From VGPI01 sp964482845 (GTDB taxonomy: Bacteria > Cloacimonadota > Cloacimonadia > Cloacimonadales > Cloacimonadaceae), in the NCBI GenBank assembly GCA_964482845.1, contig CAYZZE010000001.1, forward strand, positions 1 to 61,746: 61,746 nt of DNA. Direction: 5' to 3'. Every line of letters begins with the position of its first letter. Position 1 is the first letter of the stretch. Positions 54,180 to 61,746 of the stretch are shown one piece after another. Position numbers and translations under genes: made by a program. Under the pieces are notes generated by a model. The model was not told the origin of the DNA and ran no database searches. It saw only the letters and a program-made list of their open reading frames with translations.

Positions 54180-54971
54180 GTGAAAGACTTCACTTTTGAT
54201 ATCTTCATTCTCTTAATAAAAAAACTCAAATCAGCGGGATATTCCTTCCAGACGATAAGGGATTATATTTACCGGCCGGAGAAGAGAGTCGTGTTGCTTC
54301 GTCATGATATCGATATCTGGGCGGGATTTAGCCGCACTTTTTCCAGGTTAGAGCAGAATTTGGGAGTTAGGGGAACCTATTACTACCGAACAATCAAGTA
54401 CTGCTTCGACCCTACTGTAATGAAACAGGTCGCCTTAGCGGGTCATGAGATCGGTTATCACTACGAAGATCTTACCAGTGCGGGTGGTGACGTTGATCTC
54501 GCTCTTGCTTCGTTTAATGTAAACCTCAAGAAGTTCAGACGGGTCTATCCGGTTGAAACAGTGTGCATGCATGGCAGATCCGGCTCGCCCCATGACAACA
54601 GAGATATCTGGAAACATGCCAATCTGGAGGATTACAATTTGATCGCAGAACCATACATCAGTCTCGATTTTAACCGCGTTCTATATCTCTCCGACACATC
54701 ACAGAGTTGGAATGACTCAGGGGTCGCTGTCAGAGACAAAGTGAAATCCAATATAGGAATGGATTTCAAATCAACATGGGATATTATACACAAGATAGAT
54801 GCCTTGCCTGACCAGATTATGTTCACGATACATCCGGAGTTATGGGCGCTCACTTATAGGGGGTGGTTACTAAGAAAAGCCGTATTTACGGGATACAACG
54901 CCTATAAAAAGCACTACAGAAATGTAAGGGTCTCTCCTGTTACCAGGCCTGTTGGGAGGAATAAAGAATGA
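54180..54971 (+). CDS. polysaccharide deacetylase-like protein
   Basis: A 263-residue protein with VVLLRHDIDIW near residue 40 (the metal Asp pair), EIGYHYED (His) and a terminal FTIHPELW. This NodB-like fold removes N-acetyl groups from sugars, but it differs from the classic motif order. The frame opens at TTG 54108 inside the preceding gene; GTG 54180 is preferred because it lies after that gene's stop. It overlaps the next deacetylase by 4 bp, forming a pair. Confidence 0.72.
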   Translation: MKDFTFDIFILLIKKLKSAGYSFQTIRDYIYRPEKRVVLLRHDIDIWAGFSRTFSRLEQNLGVRGTYYYRTIKYCFDPTVMKQVALAGHEIGYHYEDLTSAGGDVDLALASFNVNLKKFRRVYPVETVCMHGRSGSPHDNRDIWKHANLEDYNLIAEPYISLDFNRVLYLSDTSQSWNDSGVAVRDKVKSNIGMDFKSTWDIIHKIDALPDQIMFTIHPELWALTYRGWLLRKAVFTGYNAYKKHYRNVRVSPVTRPVGRNKE

Positions 54972-55900
54972 TGGATAGATATGCGTTGCTGACGAACGAC
55001 GTGGAAACGATGTCTTTATGGTTCAACGATTTGAGGGATGCAACAGGTGAAAAAGTACTCAAAGAGGGAATGCCCATACTCCTGGATCTCTACCGTAAGT
55101 ATAATGTCAAATCCACTTTCTTCTTTACGGGTTACATTGTGGATCTATATCCAGATGTGGTGCGCATGATACTGCATGACGGTCATGAGGTGGGATCTCA
55201 CGGTAAGTCGCATATTACTGAAAATGGCTTTGATGTAATGCCTTTTCAGAAACAGAAGGCACATTTGGATTACTCAAAAAAGCAACTTGAGGACGTATCG
55301 GGTACGGAAGTCCTATCTTTCAGGGCTCCTGCCCTGCGAGTCAGCGATCTTACCGCACGTGCCCTGATCGAGACCGGTTTCCGGATCGACAGTTCGATCG
55401 CACCGCAAAGATTCGACTTCTTTATGTCTTTTGGCAGCAAGCAGAAACTGAAGTTTCTCACTGCCAGGAGGATGCCCTACAGGACGAAAATGAATAATAT
55501 TTATGCTAGGGGAAACAGCCCCTTGGTTGAAGTTCCCATTTCCGGGATCCTGATGCCCTTTGTCGGCACCACCATGCGTATCTTTCCGTGGTCAACCCCC
55601 ATCCAGCAATTGATATCTGAGTTTGAGGCCAGGATTTATAATAAGCCAGTGGTCATGGTCGTTCACCCCAATGAATTTATCGATGAGAGTAACGAAGTCC
55701 GGGTCATCGCGCGCCGTTCGGATAACCTGGTGGACTACATCCTCAAAGACTTTCTCCGATCAAAACTCAAGATCAGGAATTTGGGCGCCGCTGCTGTTCC
55801 CCTCTATGAATCGGTCATAAAGCACTTTAGCCAGAGAAGATACGGTTTCAGCACAATGTCTGACTACGTGAGGCATCTGATTGAGACAAAAAAGGTATAA
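54968..55900 (+). CDS. NodB-type polysaccharide deacetylase
   Basis: A 310-residue deacetylase: motif 1 TNDVE, motif 2 EVGSHGKSH (H-x3-H metal ligands), motif 3 SFRAPALRVS, and the final VVMVVHPNEF motif. It belongs to the PEP-CTERM/XrtA-associated type of deacetylases seen in exopolysaccharide loci. No signal peptide, so it probably acts in the cytoplasm on a lipid-linked intermediate. Confidence 0.87.
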   Translation: MMDRYALLTNDVETMSLWFNDLRDATGEKVLKEGMPILLDLYRKYNVKSTFFFTGYIVDLYPDVVRMILHDGHEVGSHGKSHITENGFDVMPFQKQKAHLDYSKKQLEDVSGTEVLSFRAPALRVSDLTARALIETGFRIDSSIAPQRFDFFMSFGSKQKLKFLTARRMPYRTKMNNIYARGNSPLVEVPISGILMPFVGTTMRIFPWSTPIQQLISEFEARIYNKPVVMVVHPNEFIDESNEVRVIARRSDNLVDYILKDFLRSKLKIRNLGAAAVPLYESVIKHFSQRRYGFSTMSDYVRHLIETKKV

Positions 55901-55905
55901 ATGAT

Positions 55906-56538
55906 ATGAAACCGCTACTCAAGATAGAAAAGCATAACATGCCTTTTCACAAGACCCGTTCATTCTTCCCCGCCCTTGCCCATGCCACTAAGGTTCATGG
56001 CTATAAGGGGTACTTGGCCCAATTACGCTTTCTTTGGGATAGATCAAAGGATCATTGGCTGCAGGTGATATCCCGGATCATGCCTTACAATGGGGTGCGG
56101 ATCAAAATGCAGCGGATGAGAGGTGTGAAAATCGGTAAGGGAGTCCATCTGGGTCCGTTGGTGACCATTGATGACGTATATCCATATTTCGTCAGTATAG
56201 AAGATGGAGCATGCATTTCGGGACAGACGTATATCATCGCCCATTCTATTCCTGATGAGTATTACAGCGATGCTACCGAGTCATTTGTCGCTCCCGTGGT
56301 GATCGGAAAAAACGTATGGCTTGCCATTAATGTGGTCATCCATCCTGGTGTGACGATTGGTCAGGGTTCGATTGTCGCTTCAGGAAGCGTGGTAACAAAA
56401 TCGATCCCACCCTTTGTCATGGCTGCTGGTGCACCGGCGACCGTAAAAAAAGACATAGCGGAAAAGGTAAGGAAGAACTACTCAGAAAAGGAATTCGATC
56501 GTATCATGACAAAGCGTAAAAAAGAATACGGATTCTGA
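55906..56538 (+). CDS. hexapeptide-repeat acyltransferase
   Basis: A 210-residue left-handed beta-helix transferase: GVKIGKGVHLGPLVTIDD start of repeats, GKNVWLAINVVIHPGVTIG and GAPATVKKDI closing motif. It is likely an O-acetyltransferase acting on the glycan. It begins 5 bp after the deacetylase gene. Confidence 0.87.
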   Translation: MKPLLKIEKHNMPFHKTRSFFPALAHATKVHGYKGYLAQLRFLWDRSKDHWLQVISRIMPYNGVRIKMQRMRGVKIGKGVHLGPLVTIDDVYPYFVSIEDGACISGQTYIIAHSIPDEYYSDATESFVAPVVIGKNVWLAINVVIHPGVTIGQGSIVASGSVVTKSIPPFVMAAGAPATVKKDIAEKVRKNYSEKEFDRIMTKRKKEYGF

Positions 56539-56570
56539 AGAGCATTCATCAGATGAGTAAAGGATAGAAA

Positions 56571-57500
56571 ATGAGATTTCTTGTAACTGGCGGAGCCGGA
56601 TTTATCGGAAGCAATATTGTCTGTCGGCTGTTGAATCAAGGGCATGATGTTCGCGTATTGGACAATTTTGCCACGGGTAAGCGGGAAAACATCCTGCCCC
56701 TAATGAAAAACCCGAACCTGACGATGATAGAAGGTGATCTGCGTAGTTTTCACATTGTCCGTGATGCTGTCAAAGGAATGGATTTTGTTCTGCATCAAGG
56801 CGCTTTGCCCTCAGTACCCAGATCCATCAATGATCCCATCACTTCCAATGACGTGAATATTCTCGGGACATTGAATGTCTTGGAAGCCGCCAAGGAATTC
56901 AGGGTCAAACGCGTTGTTTGCGCTTCATCCTCGTCGATCTACGGAAATAGCGAGATATTGCCCAAAGTGGAGACGATGCCGGTCAATCCGATGTCGCCCT
57001 ATGCTCTGACCAAATATGCCCAAGAGCGATATTGCCAGATATTCTATGATCTGTATGGTCTGGAAACGGTATCACTCCGCTATTTCAATGTCTTCGGTAC
57101 TAATCAAGATCCGACCTCGCAATACAGCGCGGTGATCCCTAAGTTCATCAAATTGATCAAGAATGGTAAAAGACCGGTTATCTATGGTGACGGATCACAA
57201 TCACGCGATTTTACCTTCGTGGAAAATAACGTAGATGCCAATATTCTGGCTTGTTTTGCGGAGAAAGCGCCCGGCGAAGTGATCAATATTGCCTGTGGAG
57301 AGCGTTTTACCCTGATTGAATTGGTCACAATGATCAACAACATATTGGGAAAGGAGATCGAGCCCTATTTTGAACCAGAACGTCCCGGCGATGTCAAACA
57401 CTCGTTAGCGGATATTGATAAAGCAAGACGTATATTGGGTTATGGCGTCAGAATGGATTTCATCGAAGGACTCAAGCGGACGATCGAGTTTTATGGATAA
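56571..57500 (+). CDS. UDP-hexose/HexNAc 4-epimerase (WbpP/GalE-like)
   Basis: A 309-residue SDR: GGAGFIGSNI NAD site, SSSIYGN, catalytic Tyr and Lys in YALTKYAQERY, RYFNVFGTNQDPTSQYSAVIP and SRDFTFVENNV. The sequence is closest in style to WbpP/Gne-type enzymes that interconvert UDP-GlcNAc and UDP-GalNAc. AAAGGA is a good ribosome-binding site. It supplies a GalNAc-type donor for the cluster. Confidence 0.88.
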   Translation: MRFLVTGGAGFIGSNIVCRLLNQGHDVRVLDNFATGKRENILPLMKNPNLTMIEGDLRSFHIVRDAVKGMDFVLHQGALPSVPRSINDPITSNDVNILGTLNVLEAAKEFRVKRVVCASSSSIYGNSEILPKVETMPVNPMSPYALTKYAQERYCQIFYDLYGLETVSLRYFNVFGTNQDPTSQYSAVIPKFIKLIKNGKRPVIYGDGSQSRDFTFVENNVDANILACFAEKAPGEVINIACGERFTLIELVTMINNILGKEIEPYFEPERPGDVKHSLADIDKARRILGYGVRMDFIEGLKRTIEFYG

Positions 57501-57520
57501 TTTCGTGATTTGGTGTTGTT

Positions 57521-57961
57521 TTGATACAGTCAAACCAAGTTAAACCATCGCCATCACGGTTGATATTTTGGCTCTGGCTCCTGCTCTTGCTGATCCTTAA
57601 TGTCATCCCCACGAAGGGTACTTTAGTAGATAAAGAGACCCGCGCCGGTTTCCGCTTTGATTATCTGACCCATTTCCTGGCATTCCTGATTTTACCCCTT
57701 GTCTATCGCTGCATACGCTATCATGGCGGCACCCTATTCACAAGCAATCAGTTGCTCAATGCTTTCGTGGTGTCAGGCATTTGCGCCACTGGCTTTGAGT
57801 ATATCCAGCATTTTTTACCATATCGCACATTCAATCCCCAGGATCTGTTTTACAATCTGGCAGGAGTGATCTTTGGTTTTACGGTCGTAGGCATCATTGA
57901 AATCTCAAGGACAAGGGATCGGCGTCCGTCGGTTCCTGATGATGCGGTGATCAACGAATGA
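57521..57961 (+). CDS. VanZ-family membrane protein
   Basis: A 146-residue protein with about four TM segments, opening with a TTG at 57521. VanZ-like features include DYLTHFLAFLILPLVYR and the FNPQDLFYNLAGVIFG motif. VanZ-type proteins are frequently found in exopolysaccharide loci next to the initiating transferase; the molecular function is unknown. It overlaps the sugar transferase by 4 bp. Confidence 0.72.
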   Translation: MIQSNQVKPSPSRLIFWLWLLLLLILNVIPTKGTLVDKETRAGFRFDYLTHFLAFLILPLVYRCIRYHGGTLFTSNQLLNAFVVSGICATGFEYIQHFLPYRTFNPQDLFYNLAGVIFGFTVVGIIEISRTRDRRPSVPDDAVINE

Positions 57962-59553
57962 AACATAAGATAACCCAATACACGCTGCTTCTCCTCGATA
58001 TCCTGATCGTGGTTTTTGCCTTCCTCTTTATTGCCAAGATCAGTACGGGCACAGTGAGGATCCTGGCACGTTACAGCAGATCACTGATCCCCTTTACCAC
58101 CATCTGGATCTTTACATCCATAATAGGCGGAAAATACTCGTTCAAGACGCTGTGTTCCGGATTTGAGTATGTCCGCCGTCTTTTTTTGTGCAACACAACT
58201 GCAGTGGCGATCATCTTGGGATTGATCTTTTTTGGCAAGTTCCATTATTCGCGCTACGTCGTGTTCAGCACGATCCTCGGCGTTTCCGTCATTGAGTTGT
58301 TTCTCTTCACCGGCATCTATTATGCCTTCCGGTTTAACCGGGAAAACGCCAGTTATGCCTCCACCCGCCTGGTCACGCGTTCCGATGCTCTGGAAGACCA
58401 GCAGATGCCCCGTAATATCCTGGACGGGGACAAGCAGGTGCCCGTCCTCAGCAATGGCGCATACATACCACCATTCTCCAACGATACGGAGGAGGATGCT
58501 GTGCTGGTTCCCTTATGGCGCAAACATCTACAGGACGATGAAGCGCTCTTTGATTTCATCATTGATTACATCGATCTAACCCGATTCCAGGCTTCAAAGA
58601 CATACATCCTCAATAGCGAGACCTACTACAATATTAAGAACGAGCCGGAAAACAGCCGCCAGATATTTATCAACCTCCATCGCATCAATGATCTCCGGCG
58701 GCTAAATCTTTATTTTATTCGGGTAAATGAAATGCTGATGCCGGGAGGAGTGTTCATTTGTCGCGGACAGACGACCACTGAGCGGCGCAATCACTTTTTC
58801 CGCCGTTATACTCCATATCTCGGGGTTTTTCTCTATGGTATGGATTTCGTTATCCGGCGGGTATTCCCCAAGTTGCCCATCTTGCAGGGCTGGTATTTTG
58901 CCCTGACCAAAGGCAGAAACCGTGCCCTATCCGAGACCGAGATGTTGGGTCGTTTCTACTATTGCGGCTTTGAACTGATCCACAAGCGTGAGATAGACGG
59001 GCTGATGCATTTCATTCTCAGGAAAGTGCACGCGCCCAGCACCAATCCCAATCCTACCTACGGTCCTCTTATCCGGCTGAAGCGCATCGGTAAGGACGGC
59101 AAGGTGATCTATATCAAGAAGCTCCGCACCATGCATCCCTATTCGGAATACTTGCAAGATTATGTCTTCAAAACCAGCGCCTTGCAAGAGGGTGGCAAGT
59201 TCAAGGACGATTTCCGGGTCACCAAGTGGGGTGCTTTCCTCCGCAAGCTGTGGATCGACGAATTACCGCAATTCATCAATTTCTTCCGCGGGGATGTGAG
59301 TATGGTGGGTGTCCGTGCTCTCAGCGAACACTACTTCAACCTCTATCCCAAAGACCTGCAAGAACTCCGCATGAAAGTCAAGCCGGGACTCGTGCCACCA
59401 TTCTATGCCGATATGCCAAAGACCATTGAAGAGATTGTCGATTCCGAACGGCGATACATCCAAAGCAAACTGCAAAAGCCCTTCTCCACCGACTGGAAAT
59501 ATTTCTGGAAGGCCTTGTGGAATATCCTCTTCAAACATGCCCGGAGTAATTGA
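57958..59553 (+). CDS. initiating sugar transferase with methyltransferase-like middle segment (WbaP/PglC-related)
   Basis: A 531-residue hybrid. The N-terminal part (1-130) has four TM helices, like WbaP-type enzymes. The middle (about 200-355: LNLYFIRVNEMLMPGGVFICRG, then RFYYCGFELIHKREIDGLMHFILRK) looks like the C-terminal half of a methyltransferase fold. The C-terminal transferase begins with PLIRLKRIGKDGKVIYIKKLRTM and ends with the IDELPQFINFFRGDVSMVGVRALSEHY catalytic Asp-Glu region (read as separate motifs). The re-entrant membrane helix normally ahead of the K-x-R-TM motif is not evident. It probably loads a sugar phosphate on undecaprenyl phosphate. Confidence 0.82.
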   Translation: MKHKITQYTLLLLDILIVVFAFLFIAKISTGTVRILARYSRSLIPFTTIWIFTSIIGGKYSFKTLCSGFEYVRRLFLCNTTAVAIILGLIFFGKFHYSRYVVFSTILGVSVIELFLFTGIYYAFRFNRENASYASTRLVTRSDALEDQQMPRNILDGDKQVPVLSNGAYIPPFSNDTEEDAVLVPLWRKHLQDDEALFDFIIDYIDLTRFQASKTYILNSETYYNIKNEPENSRQIFINLHRINDLRRLNLYFIRVNEMLMPGGVFICRGQTTTERRNHFFRRYTPYLGVFLYGMDFVIRRVFPKLPILQGWYFALTKGRNRALSETEMLGRFYYCGFELIHKREIDGLMHFILRKVHAPSTNPNPTYGPLIRLKRIGKDGKVIYIKKLRTMHPYSEYLQDYVFKTSALQEGGKFKDDFRVTKWGAFLRKLWIDELPQFINFFRGDVSMVGVRALSEHYFNLYPKDLQELRMKVKPGLVPPFYADMPKTIEEIVDSERRYIQSKLQKPFSTDWKYFWKALWNILFKHARSN

Positions 59554-59554
59554 T

Positions 59555-60072
59555 GTTCTCGCAGATTGTCGCAGATGATTTATAGAACGCAGATAGCGCA
59601 GATTCCATAAGGATGAGAGGTTAAAGTGACTGAGAATGAGATTGGCTATAAGATAAGAGGTGCCTGCTTTTCGGTTTATAATACACTGGGACCGGGATTA
59701 CTTGAAAGCACTTATGAGAAAGCACTTTTTTTGGAACTTATTTCAGGATGCAATGCCAAGACACAAGTCGCATTGAACCTTACCTATAAAGAAAAGCAAA
59801 TTGATAGTGCATATCGAATAGATTTGTTGGTAGAAGATAAAGTGATTGTTGAGATCAAATCCATCGAGTCACTAATGCCAATCCACCATAAACAATTGAT
59901 CACTTATTTAAGGCTATCGGGACTGAAACTTGGTTATCTGGTTAACTTCAATACAACCGAACTTGATAAGAACATACATAGATATGTTAACCAACTCTAA
60001 TCCTAGTAGTTACTCCATTCATTCCTTGCGCCGATCTGCGTCTTTTCAAGATCTGCGTAAATCTGCGAGAAC
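59555..60072 (+). mobile_element. GxxExxY module C with terminal inverted repeats
   Basis: Perfect 13-bp ends GTTCTCGCAGATT (59555-59567) and AATCTGCGAGAAC (60060-60072). Further inward, repeated CGCAGAT words (59570-59600) match ATCTGCG words (60034-60056) in inverse order. The arms lie 2 bp after the sugar-transferase stop and 15 bp before the wecB ATG. They differ completely from modules A and B. Confidence 0.83.
59626..60000 (+). CDS. GxxExxY protein (PD-(D/E)XK-like), copy C
   Basis: A 124-residue protein starting with GTG. Naming motif intact (G24, E27, Y30 in LGPGLLESTYEKA) and nuclease-like site intact (D66 ... E76-x-K78, IDLLVEDKVIVEIKS). It lies between the sugar transferase and wecB-like genes, with no functional connection to them. 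Confidence 0.9.
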   Translation: MTENEIGYKIRGACFSVYNTLGPGLLESTYEKALFLELISGCNAKTQVALNLTYKEKQIDSAYRIDLLVEDKVIVEIKSIESLMPIHHKQLITYLRLSGLKLGYLVNFNTTELDKNIHRYVNQL

Positions 60073-60087
60073 CCAGGAAGAAACCAA

Positions 60088-61173
60088 ATGAAAGTAGTTC
60101 AAATCGTCGGTGCCCGTCCCCAATTCGTCAAGCTCGCCCCCCTCTCCCGCGAGATCAGAAAGCGCTTCTCCGAGATCATTATCCACAGCGGTCAGCACTA
60201 TGATATCGAGATGAACGAAGTATTTTTCCGGGATATGGAGATCCCCGCGCCGGATTATAATCTCGATGTCGGATCCGGTTCACAAGCGGAACAGACCGGA
60301 CTGATCCTTGCCAAACTGGGTGACATCCTGGAACAAGAAAGACCTGATATGGTAATCGTTTATGGCGATACCAATACTACTCTGGCAGGTGCCTTGGCAG
60401 CGGTCAAATTGCATCTCCCGACCGCACATGTGGAAGCGGGACTAAGAAGTTTTAACCGCAGCATGCCGGAGGAGATCAACCGTATTGTTAGCGATCACGT
60501 TTGCGACATGCTTTTTGTCCCCACTCCGGCAGCAGTGGAAAACACCCGTCGCGAAGGGCTCGGAGACAAGTGTTTCATGGTGGGCGATATCATGGTGGAT
60601 AGCGTTCGTTACGGCTTGGAAAAAGCGAAGAACAAGATCCGTATCCTGAGTGATATGTACCTTGAACCATCGGGATATGCCCTGCTCACTTTGCATCGCC
60701 CCTACAACGTCGATGACCCCCAAAACCTCCAGCAAATTCTTGATGGATTGGACGCTTTGGGCTCTTTGATCGTTTTTCCCGTCCATCCCCGCACCCGCAA
60801 CATCATCAACACCCACATCTCAAAGTCATACAACAACATCCGCTACATCCAACCCCAAGCATACCTCGATTTCATCTGCCTGATGTCACACTCATCCATG
60901 ATCTTGACCGATTCCGGCGGCATCCAGAAAGAAGCATATATCCTCCGGAAGCCATGCATTACGTTACGCTATGAAACCGAGTGGGTCGAGACCGTCCAGA
61001 GCGGATGGAATCTGCTAATGCCTCCCAATTTTGCCGGATTTCCCGTTCAAATCACAGAATTCGTGCCACCCGTCGAGCATCCTCCCATCTTTGGTGAAGA
61101 CGTGGCAAGAAAAATCTGCGATGCCATTGCCGCCAAACTTATCGAAGATCGAACTACGCCCAGGAAGCCATAA
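60088..61173 (+). CDS. wecB: UDP-GlcNAc 2-epimerase (non-hydrolysing)
   Basis: A 361-residue enzyme interconverting UDP-GlcNAc and UDP-ManNAc: GARPQFVKLAPL, YGDTNTTLAGALAA, HVEAGLRSFNRSMPEEINRI, and DSGGIQKEAYIL. HVEAGLRS and SMPEEINR forms fit WecB. AGGAAG precedes the ATG by 8 bp. No UDP-ManNAc dehydrogenase (WecC) is visible in the window. Confidence 0.92.
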   Translation: MKVVQIVGARPQFVKLAPLSREIRKRFSEIIIHSGQHYDIEMNEVFFRDMEIPAPDYNLDVGSGSQAEQTGLILAKLGDILEQERPDMVIVYGDTNTTLAGALAAVKLHLPTAHVEAGLRSFNRSMPEEINRIVSDHVCDMLFVPTPAAVENTRREGLGDKCFMVGDIMVDSVRYGLEKAKNKIRILSDMYLEPSGYALLTLHRPYNVDDPQNLQQILDGLDALGSLIVFPVHPRTRNIINTHISKSYNNIRYIQPQAYLDFICLMSHSSMILTDSGGIQKEAYILRKPCITLRYETEWVETVQSGWNLLMPPNFAGFPVQITEFVPPVEHPPIFGEDVARKICDAIAAKLIEDRTTPRKP

Positions 61174-61176
61174 TTC

Positions 61177-61521
61177 ATGAATAAAACTCCTCTACATCGT
61201 CTCATCTTCATCGTCTTGTTATCATTACCCCTTCTGGCATCGGGCATTTTTGACCGGAAGACCCTCTCCATCGAATACTCTACCAAGCGCGTTGCACATA
61301 CGGGAATCACCAAATATCGAGAACGTGAAAAAACAATAGCGTCTTTCCTTCCAGCGCAGTCAGTAATAACTAAGGATTATGCCTGTCAGATAATTTGGAT
61401 ACTCGTTGAATCCCCCGCTCTGAGTTATTCAACGGTCTCAAGAAGGTTAGATTCAAGCGGAATAGTGCTCTCTCCTGAACGCTCCCTGCTTCATAACCTT
61501 AGTATAACCTTACGGTCGTAA
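61177..61521 (+). pseudogene. signal-peptide ORF truncated by a MITE-like element
   Basis: The ORF begins with a convincing export signal (MNKTPLHRLIFIVLLSLPLLASG) and about 15 further residues, then runs at about 61288 into the left end of the repeated element (GCGTTGCACATACGGG, identical to 15173 on). The remaining 75 codons are translation of the repeat. It is most likely the 5' remnant of an exported-protein gene, 3 bp after wecB. Confidence 0.65.
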
Positions 61522-61600
61522 GGTTATACTAAGGTTATACTAAGGTTATCAAGCAAGGAGGATAGTTGTAAGTCAACTCTCTGAATTAGTCGACGACCGT
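61286..61600 (+). mobile_element. MITE-like element containing palindrome copy 6
   Basis: The left end matches 15171 on; wing and palindrome are shared with copies 2 and 5. The right end is degenerate (GACGACCGTTTG near 61590 instead of CAACGGTCTT). No coding capacity. 61600-61690 holds nothing recognised. Confidence 0.75.
61482..61561 (+). repeat. palindromic repeat, copy 6
   Basis: 22-bp arms at 61493-61514 and 61517-61538 around GT; extra module 61539-61549; outer arms CTCCCTGCTTC and CAAGCAAGGAG. Confidence 0.95.
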
Positions 61601-61692
61601 TTGCCGTATGTTACCAAGATGGCGGGGAACTGGATGCCTGGAAGGTCTTGGAAACTATGGAGACCCACCGTCGTTTCGGGGAAGGACTGACC

Positions 61693-61746
61693 AAGACCGT
61701 TGCACATAGGGGTATCACCGGCTTCAGCCGGTCGTTGCACTGACTT
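61693..61746 (+). mobile_element. left end of a further MITE-like unit, cut by the window edge
   Basis: AAGACCGTTG (61693-61702) followed by CACATAGGGGTATCACC and the hairpin unit CCGGCTTCAGCCGG, the reverse of the solo unit at 22561-22644. Confidence 0.7.

Noticed and set aside
34705..60000. GxxExxY genes as toxin-antitoxin or restriction systems
   Set aside because: Each is a single gene without a partner; the neighbours are glycan genes and the family function is not established.
1..61746. tRNA or rRNA genes, integrase or prophage genes
   Set aside because: No cloverleaf with TTCGA-type T-arm, rRNA segment, integrase or phage structural gene was recognised by eye; a covariance-model scan would be decisive.

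Overview
The window looks like a chromosomal segment of a Gram-negative bacterium of the FCB (Fibrobacterota-Chlorobiota-Bacteroidota) group, most plausibly Candidatus Cloacimonadota. Three very large secreted proteins end in type IX secretion style sorting domains (FPNP-like motif, FDISG/YNASG/YNSTG strand, SSGVY and a K-F-A terminus). A PorV/PorQ-like barrel sits between two of them. GxxExxY genes are scattered through the cluster, and the gene content is that of a large surface-polysaccharide locus. The taxon is an inference; no rRNA gene or other taxonomic marker is present to settle it.

Layout. 1-1080: efp and a small zinc-ribbon gene, closed by a hairpin. 1189-9453: three co-directional envelope genes (M6-type protease-like protein lacking its catalytic Glu, PorV/Q-like barrel, S8 subtilase). 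9469-10322: a small membrane protein and a convergent tpx. 10760-15138: a csoR-led operon with a clear CsoR-type operator, encoding a YtkA-like secreted protein, an outer-membrane barrel, an FMN-bind-like protein and a MacB-type ABC permease/ATPase pair. 15555-21880 (minus strand): deacetylase-like protein, GT4, WecA/MraY-like phosphoglycosyltransferase and a T9SS-tagged propeller. 21881-23334: a gene-free, repeat-rich divergent region. 23335-61173 (all plus strand): about 38 kb of mostly overlapping genes for a complex surface glycan.

How the glycan genes fit together. Nucleotide sugars: a 3-amino-sugar branch (FdtB/QdtB-like transaminase plus GNAT), a LegB/LegC-type 4-amino branch (nucleotidyltransferase, 4,6-dehydratase, aminotransferase, GNAT), a complete UDP-L-FucNAc branch (FnlA/FnlB/FnlC-like), a WbpP/GalE-like epimerase and a WecB-like 2-epimerase. 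Assembly: two different initiating transferases (WecA-like, minus strand; a WbaP-related hybrid, plus strand), many GT2/GT4/GT-C transferases, a Wzx flippase and a Wzy-like polymerase. Decoration: two CapK-like adenylate-forming enzymes, a FemAB-like transferase, hexapeptide acyltransferases, polysaccharide deacetylases and a methyltransferase. No Wzc/Wzz chain-length regulator is visible.

The most unusual feature is a layer of small repeats over this locus. (1) Three GxxExxY (PD-(D/E)XK-like) genes each sit between terminal inverted repeats whose sequence is different for every copy, and a fourth matching inverted-repeat pair encloses no intact gene. (2) Six copies of a near-perfect palindrome are built from an 11-bp module (AAGGTTATACT); several lie in larger MITE-like elements ending in AGACCGTTG/CAACGGTCT. 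(3) Related short phrases or palindromes have entered coding sequences in frame (the LegC-like and FnlB-like genes), and one element truncates a signal-peptide ORF at the right edge. The UDP-FucNAc operon carries one of these units at both of its internal gene junctions.
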